Below are positions 52,001 through 60,700 of a stretch of DNA of 64,000 nt, piece after piece (position 1 is the first letter of the stretch; every line of letters begins with the position of its first letter). The stretch covers positions 558,001 to 622,000 of the forward strand of contig JANEZZ010000470.1 in the NCBI GenBank assembly GCA_026122225.1. The letters are read 5' to 3'. Source of the DNA: Heloderma charlesbogerti (taxonomy: Eukaryota; Chordata; Lepidosauria; Squamata; Helodermatidae). The notes below the pieces were generated by a model. The model did not search any database and had not been told where the DNA came from. It saw nothing but the letters and a program-made list of their open reading frames with translations. The translations under genes and the position numbers were made by a program.

Positions 52001-54215
52001 ATCATAGAATTGCTGAGTTTAAAAATAAATAAATAACTCTATTATTTGTTCATTTATTCATTATTCAATATCAATGCTTTCGGCAGGGCAGGGTGGACAG
52101 TTAATTTCACTGCAGTGCTACAATCCATGGCATTAGTATTGTCTGTTAAGTTACTAAAGGTTCTAAAGTACCTGTTAAGGTACTAAAAAACCCTGTCCTA
52201 TCATAGAATCATAGGATAGTAGGGTTGGAAGGGGCCTACAAGACCATCGAGTCCAACCCCCTGCTCAATACAGGAATCCAAGTCAGAGCATCCCTGACAG
52301 ATGGCTGTCCAGCCTCATCTTGAATGCCTCCAGTGTGGGAGAGCCCACCACCTCCCTAGGTAACTGGTTCCATTGTGGTATTCCTCTAACAGTCAGGAAG
52401 TGTTTCCTGATGTTCAGCCGGAATCTGGCTTCCTGTCATTTGAGCCCATTATTCTGTGTCCTGCATTCTGGGATGATGCAGAAAAGACTCTTTTTATTCT
52501 TAGCGCCATATTATCCCTGTTTATGGTCTTATCTTTATAATTTCAAGACACATATTATGCATACCACGTTGTTAAGGTACTATCCATACCCTGTTAAGGT
52601 GTTATCCGTACATTCCTCAGGGAATGAGAAGGAGTCACAACAACCCTGGAATGCTGTTAACTTCAGGCTGCAAATCAGCTCTCCTCCTCCGCCACTCACT
52701 CCCATGCAAAGCATTGCTTCACATACAAATGGATCTAGAAACTAACATCACACTCTCTCTAATTACAAGGAGATGAAAATAGTCACAACCAGCCCCTAAA
52801 CACACACAGACACACACACGTACACAATTCTCCCACCAAGGATCACACACCCTCTCTGTGCAGCCTCCTACTCTGCCATGGCTGCACTGGCACATGAGAT
52901 TACCAAGAGTTTCAGTCTTATAAAGCTTAACAATACCTGATAGAATACTGAATCTCACTGTGGATTTGGTCCCACTTTACTGCAGAATATCTGCCACTTC
53001 AACAGCTATAATCATATCATTGAAGAATTTTATACAGGGTCTACAAGGCAGGATGCAACTAGAGCGTCACTGACATTTGGCCATGCAGCCTCTGCTTAAA
53101 TAAGTCCTAGTGAAGAAAACATTCCCGAAGGCGTCTGTTCCACTGTCAAAAAGTGATAAGGCTCTCCTAATGCTCAGCTGAAATGCGCCTCCTCACAATT
53201 CCTTCACATGGTCTTAGCTCTGCCCTGCAGAGCAACAGAGATCACGTCAGCTCCATCTTCAGCATCACAGCCCTTCAGCATTTGAACATGGTTGTCCTGA
53301 CTCCCTTTCAGACATAAGAAGAACCCTGATGCTGGAGGAGACCAGGAGTCCATCTCGTCCAGCATTCTGTTCCCAAAGCAGCCAACTGGCTTCCTGTGGG
53401 AAAACCATGGGCAGGACATCATGGCAGTAGCATCCTCATGCCCATGTTCCCCAGCAACTGGGTTACATAGGCACACTGCCTCTGATACTACAGGTGGCAT
53501 ATAGTCACCAGGGCTAGTAGCCATCAATAGCCTTCTTCTCCAGGAATCTGCCCAATCCCTTTTTAAAGCCCTTTAATCTTCTCTTCTCCATTCTAAAAGT
53601 ACCAAGCTCTTTCAACAGTTCCTCGGAGGACTTCATTTCCAGAATAACATTATCAACCTTATTAGGCAGTTTGGGGAGCGGGATATTGGTTCTGCACATT
53701 AACAGCATGGCAGAAAAATCCCATTTGCCATATCAGATGTTCCCAGACATTACATTTCTAAAAGGAGCCCAGCCAGCTGCAGCTTCTGAAATGGCAGGCT
53801 GTCATTTAGCATTGATGCATCCCCAAATTCTTCCTCAAAGACACAATGGGACAGGGATTTACCAGGTACATAGTAACAAGGACAGGCCCTGGTAATTAGG
53901 GATGACTGGAGCTCCAGAAATCAGTCATGAGTGGAATAGGCATCACTCCATCATCCACACAATGACTTACCCATCATTTCTCTTAGAGGGAGGCTTGTCG
54001 AAACTGTATGGCTGAAATGCTGTATGTGTTGTAGAGATCACCCCGCTAATGAGATGGTCTCCTGGCTTGTAATGATTCACTGAGTCAGGTCCATCCCTTT
54101 TCAAATTCAAGGCGCATTTGGCCTTGAGCATCCCACAGGTTGCCTGAGGCATCAGCAATAACAACAGCATAATCATTTTTGCTATGCCTGGTACAGCCTC
54201 CACTCTGCTCCTCAC
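33117..54215 (-). CDS. VMN2R: V2R gene 2: complete six-exon type-2 vomeronasal receptor
   Basis: Class C G-protein-coupled receptor of vomeronasal sensory neurons; the family detects peptide and protein chemosignals at the cell surface and signals through G proteins. Seen here: exons at 53971-54215, 49238-49529, 43188-44003, 37755-37982, 37001-37127 and 33117-34012, total 2604 bases = 867 codons plus stop, all frames open and all junctions GT/AG with matching phases (2,0,0,0,1). Signal peptide and N-terminus are residues 1-82, the bilobed ligand-binding domain runs to about 527, the cysteine-rich linker spans about 530-580, and seven helices occupy about 590-855. Length is typical of the family. 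It looks functional. Ligand and exact subfamily cannot be read from sequence. Introns carry many transposons, none interrupting an exon. The start is the ATG at 54215; a second ATG 13 codons downstream would still leave a hydrophobic signal. Confidence 0.95.
34118..34410. mobile_element. hAT-like hairpin element, right-truncated
   Basis: Left end TAGGGATGTCAGAGAATTC, one hairpin (34360-34400), no right end. Confidence 0.7.
34468..35290. mobile_element. hAT-like hairpin element (B type), perfect target duplication
   Basis: 823 bases, beta left end TAGGGATGTCAGAGAATTC, alpha right end ACTTTTGTACATCCCTA, perfect duplication CAAAAATA at 34460-34467 and 35291-35298. Four TACGTA-type hairpins (34659-34700, 34765-34806, 34905-34944, 35024-35065) alternate with CAAATGGCGGC/GCCGCCATTTG stems. 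A (TTC)n run at 34854-34897 sits in one spacer. In intron 5 of V2R gene 2. Confidence 0.96.
35300..36290. mobile_element. L2-clade LINE pieces in both orientations
   Basis: 35300-35640 is a minus-strand tail (AAATGCCTGCTGGAAGAAGG, GAAGGCTCCTTCCTGC). 35640-36290 is plus strand, encoding [39 protein letters not shown] and [12 protein letters not shown] sequence. Confidence 0.8.
36291..37000. other. Intron 5 of V2R gene 2
   Basis: 36291-36820 unrecognised. 36830-37000 aligns with 4900-5057 next to exon 5 of gene 1. Confidence 0.5.
37001..37127 (-). CDS. VMN2R: V2R gene 2 exon 5 (cysteine-rich linker domain)
   Basis: 127 coding bases, too short for a long open frame of its own and found by homology. 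The acceptor is the TTAG at 37131-37128; the donor GTGGGT starts at 37000. It begins [14 protein letters not shown] and includes [18 protein letters not shown] and TISTQE, ending in phase 1, which fits exon 6. Seven cysteines form the NCD3G-type module that links the ligand domain to the membrane helices. One residue differs from the usual pattern: alanine (CCYAC) where gene 1 has aspartate (CCYDC). The exon is one codon longer than the 124 bases I recall as usual for class C receptors; gene 1 shares this. Confidence 0.92.
37755..37982 (-). CDS. VMN2R: V2R gene 2 exon 4
   Basis: 228 coding bases (76 codons, phase 0 to 0), the usual size of this exon in V2R genes. Acceptor is at 37984-37983, donor GTAAGG at 37754. 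It begins [17 protein letters not shown] and contains [20 protein letters not shown] and the closing [16 protein letters not shown]. This is the end of the ligand-binding domain (about residues 452-527). Identical in length to the gene 1 exon at 8165-8392. Confidence 0.95.
38084..38190. repeat. (TC)n then (TG)n microsatellite
   Basis: TC-rich run 38084-38157 followed by TG/CG run 38158-38188. Confidence 0.95.
38423..38908. mobile_element. hAT-like element, D type, with empty paralogous site
   Basis: 486 bases, TAGGGATGTCATGAG to TCCATCCATCCCTA. Flanks CCTGGGAG and CCTAAGAG agree at six of eight. The interior differs from B type: CTTCCGGGTAGGTAATGTTG is mirrored by a second copy (CAACATTTCCTACCCGGAAG). 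Gene 1 has the uninterrupted site at 8706-8713. Confidence 0.87.
39366..40035 (-). mobile_element. CR1 LINE 3' end
   Basis: Starts with CACAGAATCATAGAATAG. The minus strand encodes [20 protein letters not shown] and [17 protein letters not shown], in broken frames. Confidence 0.92.
40036..40740. other. Unrecognised intron sequence, possibly an old LTR
   Basis: Contains CATTTATTAAAG (AATAAA on the minus strand). No ends identified. Confidence 0.35.
40741..42078. mobile_element. A-type hAT-like element with a B-type element inside
   Basis: Outer ends TAGGGATGGTGCAGGC and GGTTTGCACATCCCTA; flanks CTTCTGAT and TGTCTGAT agree at six of eight. The inner element occupies 40781-41692; the outer resumes with AATGTTCATATTTGCACAC-type core. 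Confidence 0.85.
40781..41692. mobile_element. hAT-like hairpin element (B type) nested in an A-type element
   Basis: 912 bases, flanks GAATCTGT (40773-40780) and GAATCTGG (41693-41700). The left beta end is mutated (TTGGTCTGGTGGAGAATTT); the right alpha end is TTTCGTCCATCCCTA. Six hairpins: two GATAGGCTACGTAA types, two AGTCTACGTAAA types in the middle, then two of the first type. This is the fullest symmetrical layout. Confidence 0.9.
42188..42740 (-). mobile_element. Solo LTR-like element
   Basis: 553 bases, TGTCAGGAGG to CAGCCCTGACA, flanks GCCAC and GCCCC. GGCTTTATTTCC gives an AATAAA signal on the minus strand. Shares TCTTCCTCAGAATC(T/A)GAACTG with 22178-22721. Confidence 0.8.
42741..43187. 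other. Intron 3 of V2R gene 2 next to exon 3
   Basis: 42890-43187 aligns with 9290-9600 of gene 1. Both once read as open frames, but these lie beyond the donor and are intronic. Confidence 0.6.
43188..44003 (-). CDS. VMN2R: V2R gene 2 exon 3 (main ligand-binding exon)
   Basis: 816 coding bases (272 codons, phase 0 to 0). Acceptor AG is at 44005-44004; the donor GTAACT starts at 43187. It begins [20 protein letters not shown] and continues with [20 protein letters not shown], the hallmark start of this V2R exon, then [32 protein letters not shown] and [17 protein letters not shown], and ends [11 protein letters not shown]. Residues about 180-451, most of lobe 2. The first in-frame ATG (43940) is not the exon start; the sequence upstream of it to the acceptor is conserved with gene 1 (10351-10413). 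Confidence 0.95.
44180..44610 (+). mobile_element. Candidate retroviral-type LTR
   Basis: A TATA-like GGGGTATAAAACAAGG at about 44329 is followed 100 bases on by CAATAAAGACC (polyadenylation signal), then a C/T-rich tail and AATAAAC at 44570. The layout suits an LTR promoter and R region, but its borders are not found. Confidence 0.4.
44636..44830 (+). mobile_element. CR1 LINE fragment
   Basis: Encodes [20 protein letters not shown] and [16 protein letters not shown]; lacks the terminal ATTCTATGA repeats. Confidence 0.88.
44835..46967 (-). mobile_element. RTE-like LINE (endonuclease and reverse transcriptase), split by a hAT
   Basis: Minus-strand frames: endonuclease C-terminus ([34 protein letters not shown]) at 46403-46960; linker ([40 protein letters not shown]) at 46009-46390; then, after the hAT at 45370-46000, reverse transcriptase ([38 protein letters not shown]) at 44868-45128. 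5' and 3' ends are missing and several frames are broken. It resembles the endonuclease-RT proteins often annotated as craniofacial development protein 2-like. It lies in intron 2 of V2R gene 2. Confidence 0.82.
45370..46000. mobile_element. hAT-like hairpin element (B type) inside a LINE
   Basis: Alpha left end TAGGGATGTACGAAAGTCAC, beta right end AATTCTCCCCCATCCCTA. GTGGTAAATT before and GTGGTAATGC after suggest an 8-base duplication GTGGTAAT with one change. One central hairpin (45733-45757) has lost its right arm. Confidence 0.9.
46968..47861. mobile_element. hAT-like hairpin element (B type)
   Basis: Beta left end TAGGGATGGCGGAGAATTA, alpha right end TTTCGTCCATCCCTTA. Five hairpins, the two middle ones of AGTCTACGTAAA type. 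Flanks do not give a clean duplication, and the right flank is a CR1 tail, so the right junction may be rearranged. Confidence 0.88.
47879..48246 (+). mobile_element. CR1 LINE tails with an L2 scrap
   Basis: CCAACCCTACTATTCTATGA at 47918, an L2-like piece at 47945-48010, then a CR1 end with GGGGTTGGACTCGATGGCCT and TTCTATGATTCTATGATTTC. Confidence 0.82.
48247..49237. other. Intron 2 of V2R gene 2
   Basis: 48600-48790 aligns with 11500-11690 of gene 1 (CAAATATTTGGCCAGATCAT; TTTTATGATAAAT). 48784-49077 has a 97-codon open frame on the minus strand that I do not recognise and that lacks a counterpart in gene 1. Confidence 0.5.
49238..49529 (-). CDS. VMN2R: V2R gene 2 exon 2 (ligand-binding domain, lobe 1)
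   Basis: 292 coding bases, bounded by an AG acceptor at 49531-49530 after a pyrimidine tract and a GT donor at 49237-49236. It encodes the start of the Venus-flytrap domain: [14 protein letters not shown], then [11 protein letters not shown] with an N-glycosylation sequon, then NYYCGRQN and MLGIYKIPQ at the donor. Residues about 82-179. Exon 2 of gene 1 is the same apart from one extra codon (an additional Q after CGRQN). An open frame continues past both splice sites but has no family similarity there, so the exon edges were set by the splice motifs and phase. Confidence 0.94.
49759..50301 (-). mobile_element. Solo LTR-like element with empty paralogous site
   Basis: 543 bases, TGTATGCCCCGCC to GGGGCCATTACA, perfect 5-base duplication CAGGG at 49754-49758 and 50302-50306. 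GACTTTATTGAG gives an AATAAA signal on the minus strand. The aligned site in gene 1 (18387-18391, CAGGG once) is empty. Confidence 0.9.
50481..51343. mobile_element. hAT-like hairpin element (B type), perfect target duplication
   Basis: 863 bases, alpha left end TAGCGGTGCACGAAAGCC (one-base variants), beta right end AATTCTCCCCCATCCCTA, perfect duplication GATATTGC at 50473-50480 and 51344-51351. Five hairpins in symmetrical order; the middle one is the 64-base palindrome at 50882-50945. In intron 1 of V2R gene 2. Confidence 0.96.
50882..50945. repeat. 64-base perfect hairpin (31-base arms)
   Basis: Arm TTCCTTATTTGGTCGCTGTA then GTCTACGTAAA, a two-base centre TC, then the exact reverse complement. 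Outside this the arms continue for about 24 more bases with two or three mismatches. Confidence 0.97.
51357..51381. repeat. (AAG)n microsatellite
   Basis: Short AAG run just after the element. Confidence 0.9.
51382..52199. other. Intron 1 of V2R gene 2
   Basis: 51720-51940 aligns with 18590-18820 in gene 1 (TGAGAT(A/T)T then GTTCA(G/T)TT, TTTGAAGTCTG). The rest is unrecognised. Confidence 0.5.
52200..52490 (-). mobile_element. CR1 LINE 3' end
   Basis: Starts ATCATAGAATCATAGGATAG, then GTCCAACCCCCTGCTCAATA and ATCCCTGACAGATGGCTGTC. Confidence 0.92.
52491..53295. other. Intron 1 of V2R gene 2, no gene
   Basis: Includes a short (CA)n-rich run at 52798-52822 and a short repeated word (TTAAGGTACTA). 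Nothing else recognised. Confidence 0.4.
53296..53660 (-). mobile_element. CR1-clade LINE 3' end
   Basis: Antisense reads the shared tail (CAGCATTCTGTTCCCAAAGC, ATGTTCCCCAGCAACTGG, TAGTAGCCATCAATAGCC), then a piece of the protein end ([15 protein letters not shown]). Confidence 0.78.
53971..54215 (-). CDS. VMN2R: V2R gene 2 exon 1 (signal peptide and N-terminus)
   Basis: 245 coding bases from the ATG at 54215 to a GTAAGT donor at 53970. The peptide begins with a basic segment followed by a leucine-rich hydrophobic core ([15 protein letters not shown]), a standard secretory signal. A cysteine-bearing stretch ([14 protein letters not shown]) and the V2R-typical [15 protein letters not shown] motif follow. 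The exon ends in phase 2; its last two bases plus the first base of exon 2 make a glycine codon. It aligns along its whole length with exon 1 of gene 1 (23853-24112), which is 15 bases longer. Confidence 0.93.
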
Positions 54216-54760
54216 AACTAACTAAAATAAAATCCTTGCAAAAAGCCAAAGCCCCCGTGCAAGACTGAGGCTTCTGTGGCTTTCCTAACACCAATAGAGC
54301 CCACCCAGCAAAGGCTTCACCTCTGAAGGGGACGACAGGACATAGACCTCACACCCACATGGTCCTCCTCACCTGCTCTAAATTCCCACCCAAACTCTCA
54401 GTGGCACAGAAGGCATTTACGAGCCAGTCTTTTTCTACCTGCATGGAAGACATCAACTCATGCTGCTGTTGAATCTGATGTTTATGTCAGTGGACTCAAA
54501 GGGGAGCTTTGGAAGAATCCCTTGAGCTTCAGAGAACAATCCACATCGTAAATAACTATGTTTTTTAAAAAGAAATTATAATGGGAAGGAGTCTGTAACT
54601 TCAGCTCTGTAACTTCCTGGACTTTCTGTTGTCCTCCATGAGCAGGAGCATGGTGGAGAAAAACATGTTTATGAGAACTCAGCAATACTGAGCCAAGCTA
54701 CTGATGTTGGCCAGTGAGTGGCGGGTGGGGTGGCGAGGTGAGCTTGGCCTGACCTTCACC
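54216..54760 (-). promoter_or_regulatory. 5' flank of V2R gene 2, conserved with gene 1
   Basis: The counterpart of 24113-24672; likely promoter-proximal DNA. No clear TATA motif is seen at the position where gene 1 has one. Confidence 0.45.
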
Positions 54761-55650
54761 AGTGGAACACCGTCATATGAACCAGGATCAATATATTCGT
54801 TTCGGATAAATATGGACATGGATTTGTGAGTCTTCAAGGTGCCTTCAGCCCAATATTGCCTTCTCTGATGGCCCAGGGCTCCTGTCTAGGATGTTTCCCA
54901 GCACCCCCCAACCCCCCCTCTTTTGCTCTGTATTGTGCCTCTCCCTTTCCCCACAGCAGGTTCGATTCCTGGCTTCTCCACTCAGTAGGCCTGCACAGGG
55001 CAGAATAATCACCACATTCTCACCCACCTTGGGCTGTAGAGATGGGGCAGGATATGAGTCTGTCAAAATGTTTAATGGGAAATGCAACCCTATGGAGCTG
55101 AGGAGGGGGGTTGACCATGACGGAGGAAAGACAAGTTCCTAAGCCATGCCAGGGTCATGAGGTTGTACGGATGTGTGCGGGAGAGATTTTGATGGTATAT
55201 ATTTTCTTTCCTTGCCAGATTTTCTTTTAAATTTCTCCCCTCCCACTCATTCCAATGGGAGGGGAAAATACTGCATCAGCTCCAAGGTTAGGATAGTTTC
55301 GAATTACCCGTTTCCAGGGATTCCTTTGGAGTGCCTTGAAGATGGTGCTGGAGTGCAGAGTAAGTCCTGTGGCTTTGGGGCTTATTGGTCCTCTGCTTTA
55401 GCAGAAGCAGGACTGGGAGAATTAGAATCGGGGTTCTGGGGGGAAGGTTCTCCATGGCTTAGAGATGATTTCTGTGGAGTGATTTCAGCAAGGAAGCTCA
55501 TGATCGAGAGCCACCAGGAAGATGCAGTTGTGGTCTGAAATGGGACAATAGTCACCAGAGATCTGGGTTTCTATACTATATTCAAAGGAAGCAGATAAGT
55601 TAGAGAGGGCGGAAAGAGGGAGATGCACCCTGGTCAAGGTGAATGCTAGT
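54761..55650. other. Unrecognised intergenic sequence
   Basis: No gene recognised in any frame; C-rich patch at 54900-54925. Confidence 0.4.
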
Positions 55651-56829
55651 TAGGGATGGTGCGGGCGCCCATTTCGGGCCACAAATCTGTTGGGTCACCA
55701 GCATCCGTGCCTCCTGAGCCACATCTGCTGAGCCCTCCCTGTCTCTCTGGTCCCCAGACCATGCCCGAGCCCCTCCCGCGCTTTGTGAGTGGCCCACAAC
55801 TTGCCCAGGCCTGTCTACCTCCGCCGCAATCTCCATGCTTTTAAAAAACATGGTGATCAGCAGTCTGTATCCATAGACTTATACACAAAAAAGCAGAGTC
55901 AATCTTGAGTTTGTTTGTTTGTTTATTTATTTCATTTCTATACTGCCCAATAGCTGAAGCTCTCTGAGCGGTTCACAATAATTAGAACCAAAAAGCGCAT
56001 GGTAAAACAATATAAAATATAAAAACATTAAAATATAAAAACATTAAAACCACAGAATAACAATACATCCGGAATAAAACCAGAATAAAACCTAGCAGCA
56101 ATGCAGAGATTTAAAATACAGATTTAAAACAGCAAAGCCAAAAGTCTAGAAAGCTACAATGCTAAAATAAAGATGATTTCTGTGGAGTGATTTCATGATT
56201 GAGAGCCACGTCTGCTGTGCCCTTCCCCTCCCGCTGGTCTTCAGACTGCCCTCGAGCCCCTCTCGCACTTTCTGAGTGGCCCGCAACTTGCCCGGGCCTG
56301 TCCACCTCTGCCACAATTGTGGTCCTTTCTCTGCTTGCCATCCCAGCTATGTGAAGGCAGTGGCTTGAAAGGAGGAAGGAAGCGAGAGGGGAGCCCGCCC
56401 TCCTCTCATCAAGCCGCTGCCTCGGGGAACTGGCCTGGGAAGGAAAAGGAGACAGGGTAGATCCTTCCCCTACCCCCACCCCCAGTACAAATATAGACTC
56501 CCTTTTATGCAAGACGGGGCTCTAAATTTATGTACGTTTCTTGTAGTACACAGTGGTAGCTGGGTATGGCCAGGTCTACAGCATTAGTGGCTTCTTAATA
56601 TTGTGGAAATGGCCCTTTCCAGCCACTGTTGCATGCAACAATAATTCTACAACAAAACAGGGCCCCATGTTGCATAATAGAGGGAAGCTCACTTAGAGGA
56701 GTGGGCAGCTGCAGCACGCTCCTGGACAGCTCACCGAGCTCTCCCGGGGCTCGCACGGTGGCACCGGCACCGGCAGCGGCTGCACGAGCACCTGCCGAGG
56801 CCAGAGTCTACTGAGTTCGTTCATCCCTA
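55651..56829. mobile_element. A-type hAT-like composite element
   Basis: Left TAGGGATGGTGCGGGC, right TTCGTTCATCCCTA; flanks ATGCTAGT and TTGCTAAT agree at six of eight. An L2 tail (55905-56160, TTCATTTCTATACTGCCCAA) lies inside. The arms carry repeated words (GCCCCTCTCGCACTTT / GCCCCTCCCGCGCTTT). Confidence 0.7.
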
Positions 56830-57557
56830 TTGCTAATCTCCACAGGACAGATTTCCTCTGGCCAACTCTGATCAAGACTGGGCCTTCTTAGAGTACAGAG
56901 GTGCAGAAGCTTTGTCAGCACAAGGGCCGAATTCCGTTCTGGAGAAGCTCTTGGGGGCCACATTGCAGTGGTGGCCGGGACCACAGCCAAAAGAGGAAGG
57001 GCCAAAATACCCGAAATACCAGCATAGTTTAGTGAATAACTTTTCCTGCCTACGTCACCAAGCCTTAGGAGAGGCTTTTGGAATGGAGAAAAGCCCATGC
57101 CAAATTCAGAACCACTGCTTTGGGGGAATCACTGGTTGGAGAAAAAGGGGTGGGCACAGGAGAAGGGGGCGTGACCATCTGGAGAACCCTGGAGGGCCAG
57201 AATTGTGCCCTCAGAGGGCCGGGTTCAGCTCCCAGGGCAGCGGTTCTGCATCGCTGCTATAGTACTACACCCGAGGCCTCTGCATGAGCTGATCCCATGA
57301 ACATTTGGCACTTCAGGATGCTCATGTTGTTGTTCTCCACTCCTCCCCAGAGGGAAAGGGTGCTGGCAGGGTTTCCCAACTGCAGACACAGTAGAGTGCT
57401 CTGGGTCAGCCGCGGGGTGTCATGATCAAGCTCTGAATCCCAGCTTAGTCTTGGCAAGAGGTTGCGCAGGTGTGGCATGCAATGGGCCCACCTCCAACTG
57501 ACCCTGTTCCAGCCTGAATTGGGGTATCTTCCCCTGCAAGCTATGGCCATTAAATTG
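56830..57557. other. Unrecognised intergenic sequence
   Basis: No gene or repeat family recognised. Confidence 0.4.
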
Positions 57558-57778
57558 GAGGGGGTACAAGCTTAGTTTGTGGAAATTCAAGGCTCCGGGT
57601 TTGCAAGCACGCATGGACCAGTATCACTGGCAGGTAGGGGTGTCAGAGAAATATGCTGCAGATTCTTTGAAATCCGGCCTCAGGAATCCACAGCAGATCG
57701 GGACAACTTACCTCTGCTCCAGGAGGACTGGAGGCCAAATGGCGATAGGCTGCTTCTTGCCAGCCAGAGCCATTTGCC
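57558..57778. repeat. Segmental duplicate, copy 1, with C-type hAT-like left half
   Basis: 57558-57634 matches 62018-62095, and both continue into the same C-type element at the same site (here from 57635). This copy's element is cut at 57778 by a B-type element. Confidence 0.85.
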
Positions 57779-60700
57779 TAGGGATGTCAGAGAATTCCAC
57801 CACAGATCTTGTTGAGTTTGAATTCCAGTACATTCTGTCCCCTGAACTCCGTGGCGAAACGGCCTGCCACCTCCCCGACAGATCCCCCCCGGAACGAGAG
57901 TTACCTGGGGCGGATCTCCCCGGTGGCGGAGGCGGAGGCGGTGGCTGGTCTTCCGACTGGCTGCCGCCGCCGCCATTTCCAGTCTTGAAAAAAAAAAAGA
58001 TGTGATAGGCTATGTAAATCTTTACGTAGCCAATCATGTCTGATTTTTTTAAAAAGAAACAACGCGCGTCCACAAATGGTGGCGTCTATGGCTGCCGCCA
58101 TTTGCGTTCCTTATTTTGGCCTGTCTTAGTCTACGTAAATATTTATGTAGAATAAGATGGCCAAAATAAGGGGAACGCAAACGCAAAATAAGGGGAACGC
58201 AAATAAGGGGAAAGCCGGACATCCGGCTGCTGGCTAGCAGGGACACAAATGGCGGCCGCCATAACCGCTGCCGTTTGCATCCCTGTAGTCAGCCGTGATC
58301 CTCTTCATGGATCACTGCCTTGTTGTGGCGAAGGGGCTTGCGTAACTCAGTGAAGCCATAAGCTATGCTGTGCAGGGCCACCCAAGACGGACAGGTCATG
58401 GCAGAGAGTTCTGACAAAATGTGGTCCACTGGAGAAGGAAATGGCAACCCACTCCAGTATTCTTGCCAAGAAAACCCCATGGAACATACCACAAGGCTAA
58501 AAGAGATGACGCCAGAAGTTGAGCCCCTCAGCCTCAGGTCAGAAGGTGTCCAATATACTCCTGGGGAAGAGCAGAGGGTATTTCCAAGTAGCGCCAGAAA
58601 GAGTGAAGCGGCTGGGCCAAAGCCGAAAGGACACTCAGCTGTGGATGTGTCTGGTGGTGAAAAGAAAATCTGATGCTGTAAAGAACAATTTTGTTTGTAA
58701 TCTGATGCTGTAAAGAACAAGGACACTCAGCTGTGGGTATTTATTTATTTATTTATTTATTTATTTCATTTCTATACCGCCCAATAGCCGAAGCTCTCTG
58801 GGCGGTTCACAAAAACATGAACCTGGTGGTGAACCTGGTGGGTATGTCTGGTGGTGAAAAGAAAATCCGATGCTGTAAAGAACAATATAGTTTAGGAACC
58901 TGGAATGTAAGGTCAATGGATCAAGGCAAGCTGGAGGTGGTCAAACATGAGATGGCAGGATTGAACATCGACAGCTTGGGAATCAGCGAACTAAAATGGA
59001 CAGGCATGGGTGAATTTAATTCAGGTGACCATCATATCTACTACTGTTGGCAAGAATCCCTTAGAAGAAATGGAGTAGCACTCATAGTCAACAAAAGGGT
59101 GGGAAAAGCAGTACTGGGGTACAATCTTAAAAATGATAGAATGATCTCAGTACAAATCCAAGGCAAACCATTCAACATCACAGTAATTCAGGTCTATGCC
59201 CCAACCACTGATGCCGAAGAAGCTGAGGTTGATCGGTTCTGTGAAGACCTACAACACCTTCTAGAACTAACACCAAAAAAGATGTCCTCTTCATCATAGG
59301 GGATTGGAATGCTAAAGTAGGAAGTCAAGAAATCACCGGGATAACAGGCAAGCATGGCCTTGGTGTACAAAATGAAGCAGGACAAAAGCTAATAGAGTTT
59401 TGCCAAGAGAACATGCTGATCATAGCAAACACTCTTTTCCAACAGCACAAGAGGCGACTCTACACATGGACGTCACCAGATGGTCAATATCGAAATCAGA
59501 TTGATTATGTCCTTTGCAGCCAAAGATGGAGAAGCTCTATACAGTCAGTCAAAACAAGACCTGGAGCTGACTGTGGCTCAGATCATGAGCTTCTTGTTGC
59601 AAAATTTTGGCTTAAATTGAAGAACATAGGGAAAACCACTAAACCATTCAGGTATGACCTAAAGCATATCCCTTATGAATATACACTGGAGGTGAGGAAT
59701 AGATTTCAGGGATTAGACCTGATAGACAGAGTGCCTGAGGAACTATGGACGGAGGTCCATAACATTGTTCAGGAGGCAGCAAAGAAATCCATCCCAAAGA
59801 AAAAGAAATGCAAGAAAGCCAAGTGGCTGTCTGATGAGGCTTTACAAGTAGCTGAGGAAAGAAGGGAAGCAAAAAGGAAGGAAGATAAGGGGAAGATATA
59901 TCCAACTGAATGCAGAGTTCCAGAGAATAGCAAGGAGAGACAAGAAAGCCTTCTTAAATGAACAATGCAAAGAAATCGAGGAAAACAACAGAATGGGAAA
60001 GACTAGAGATCTCTTCAAGAAAATTGGAGATCTCAAGGGAATGTTTTGTGCCAAGATGGGCATGATAAAGGACAAAGAAGGCAGGGACCTAACAGAAGCA
60101 GATGAGATGAAGAAGAGGTGGAAAGAATACACAGAAGAACTATACAGGACAGATCTTAATGTCCCTGATAGCCATGATAGTGCGGTCACTGAACTTGAGC
60201 CGGACATCCTCGAGAGTGAAGTCAAGTGGGCCTTAGGAAGCATTAGTAACAACAAAGCTAGCAGAGATGACAGTCTTCCAGCTGAGCTCTTTAAAATCCT
60301 AAAAGATGATGCTGTTAAAGTGCTGAACTCAATATGCCAACAAATTTGGAACACTCAACAGTGGCCGCAAGACTGGAAAAGGTCAGTTTACATTCCAATT
60401 CCAAAGAAGGGCAATGCCAAAGAGTGTTCAAACTACTGCACCATTGCGCTCATTTCACATGCCAGCAAGGTGATGCTCAAAATCCTACAAGCTAGGCTTC
60501 AGCAGTATGTGAACTGAGAACTACCGGAAGTACAAGCTGGGTTTCAAAGAGGCAGAGGAACTAGAGATCAAATCGCCAACGTTCACTGGATCATGGAGAA
60601 AGCAAGAGAATTCGAAAAAAATGTCTATTTCTGCTTCATTGACTACGCTAAAGCCTTTGATTGTGTGGATCACAACAAACTGTGGCAAATTCTTCAAGTG

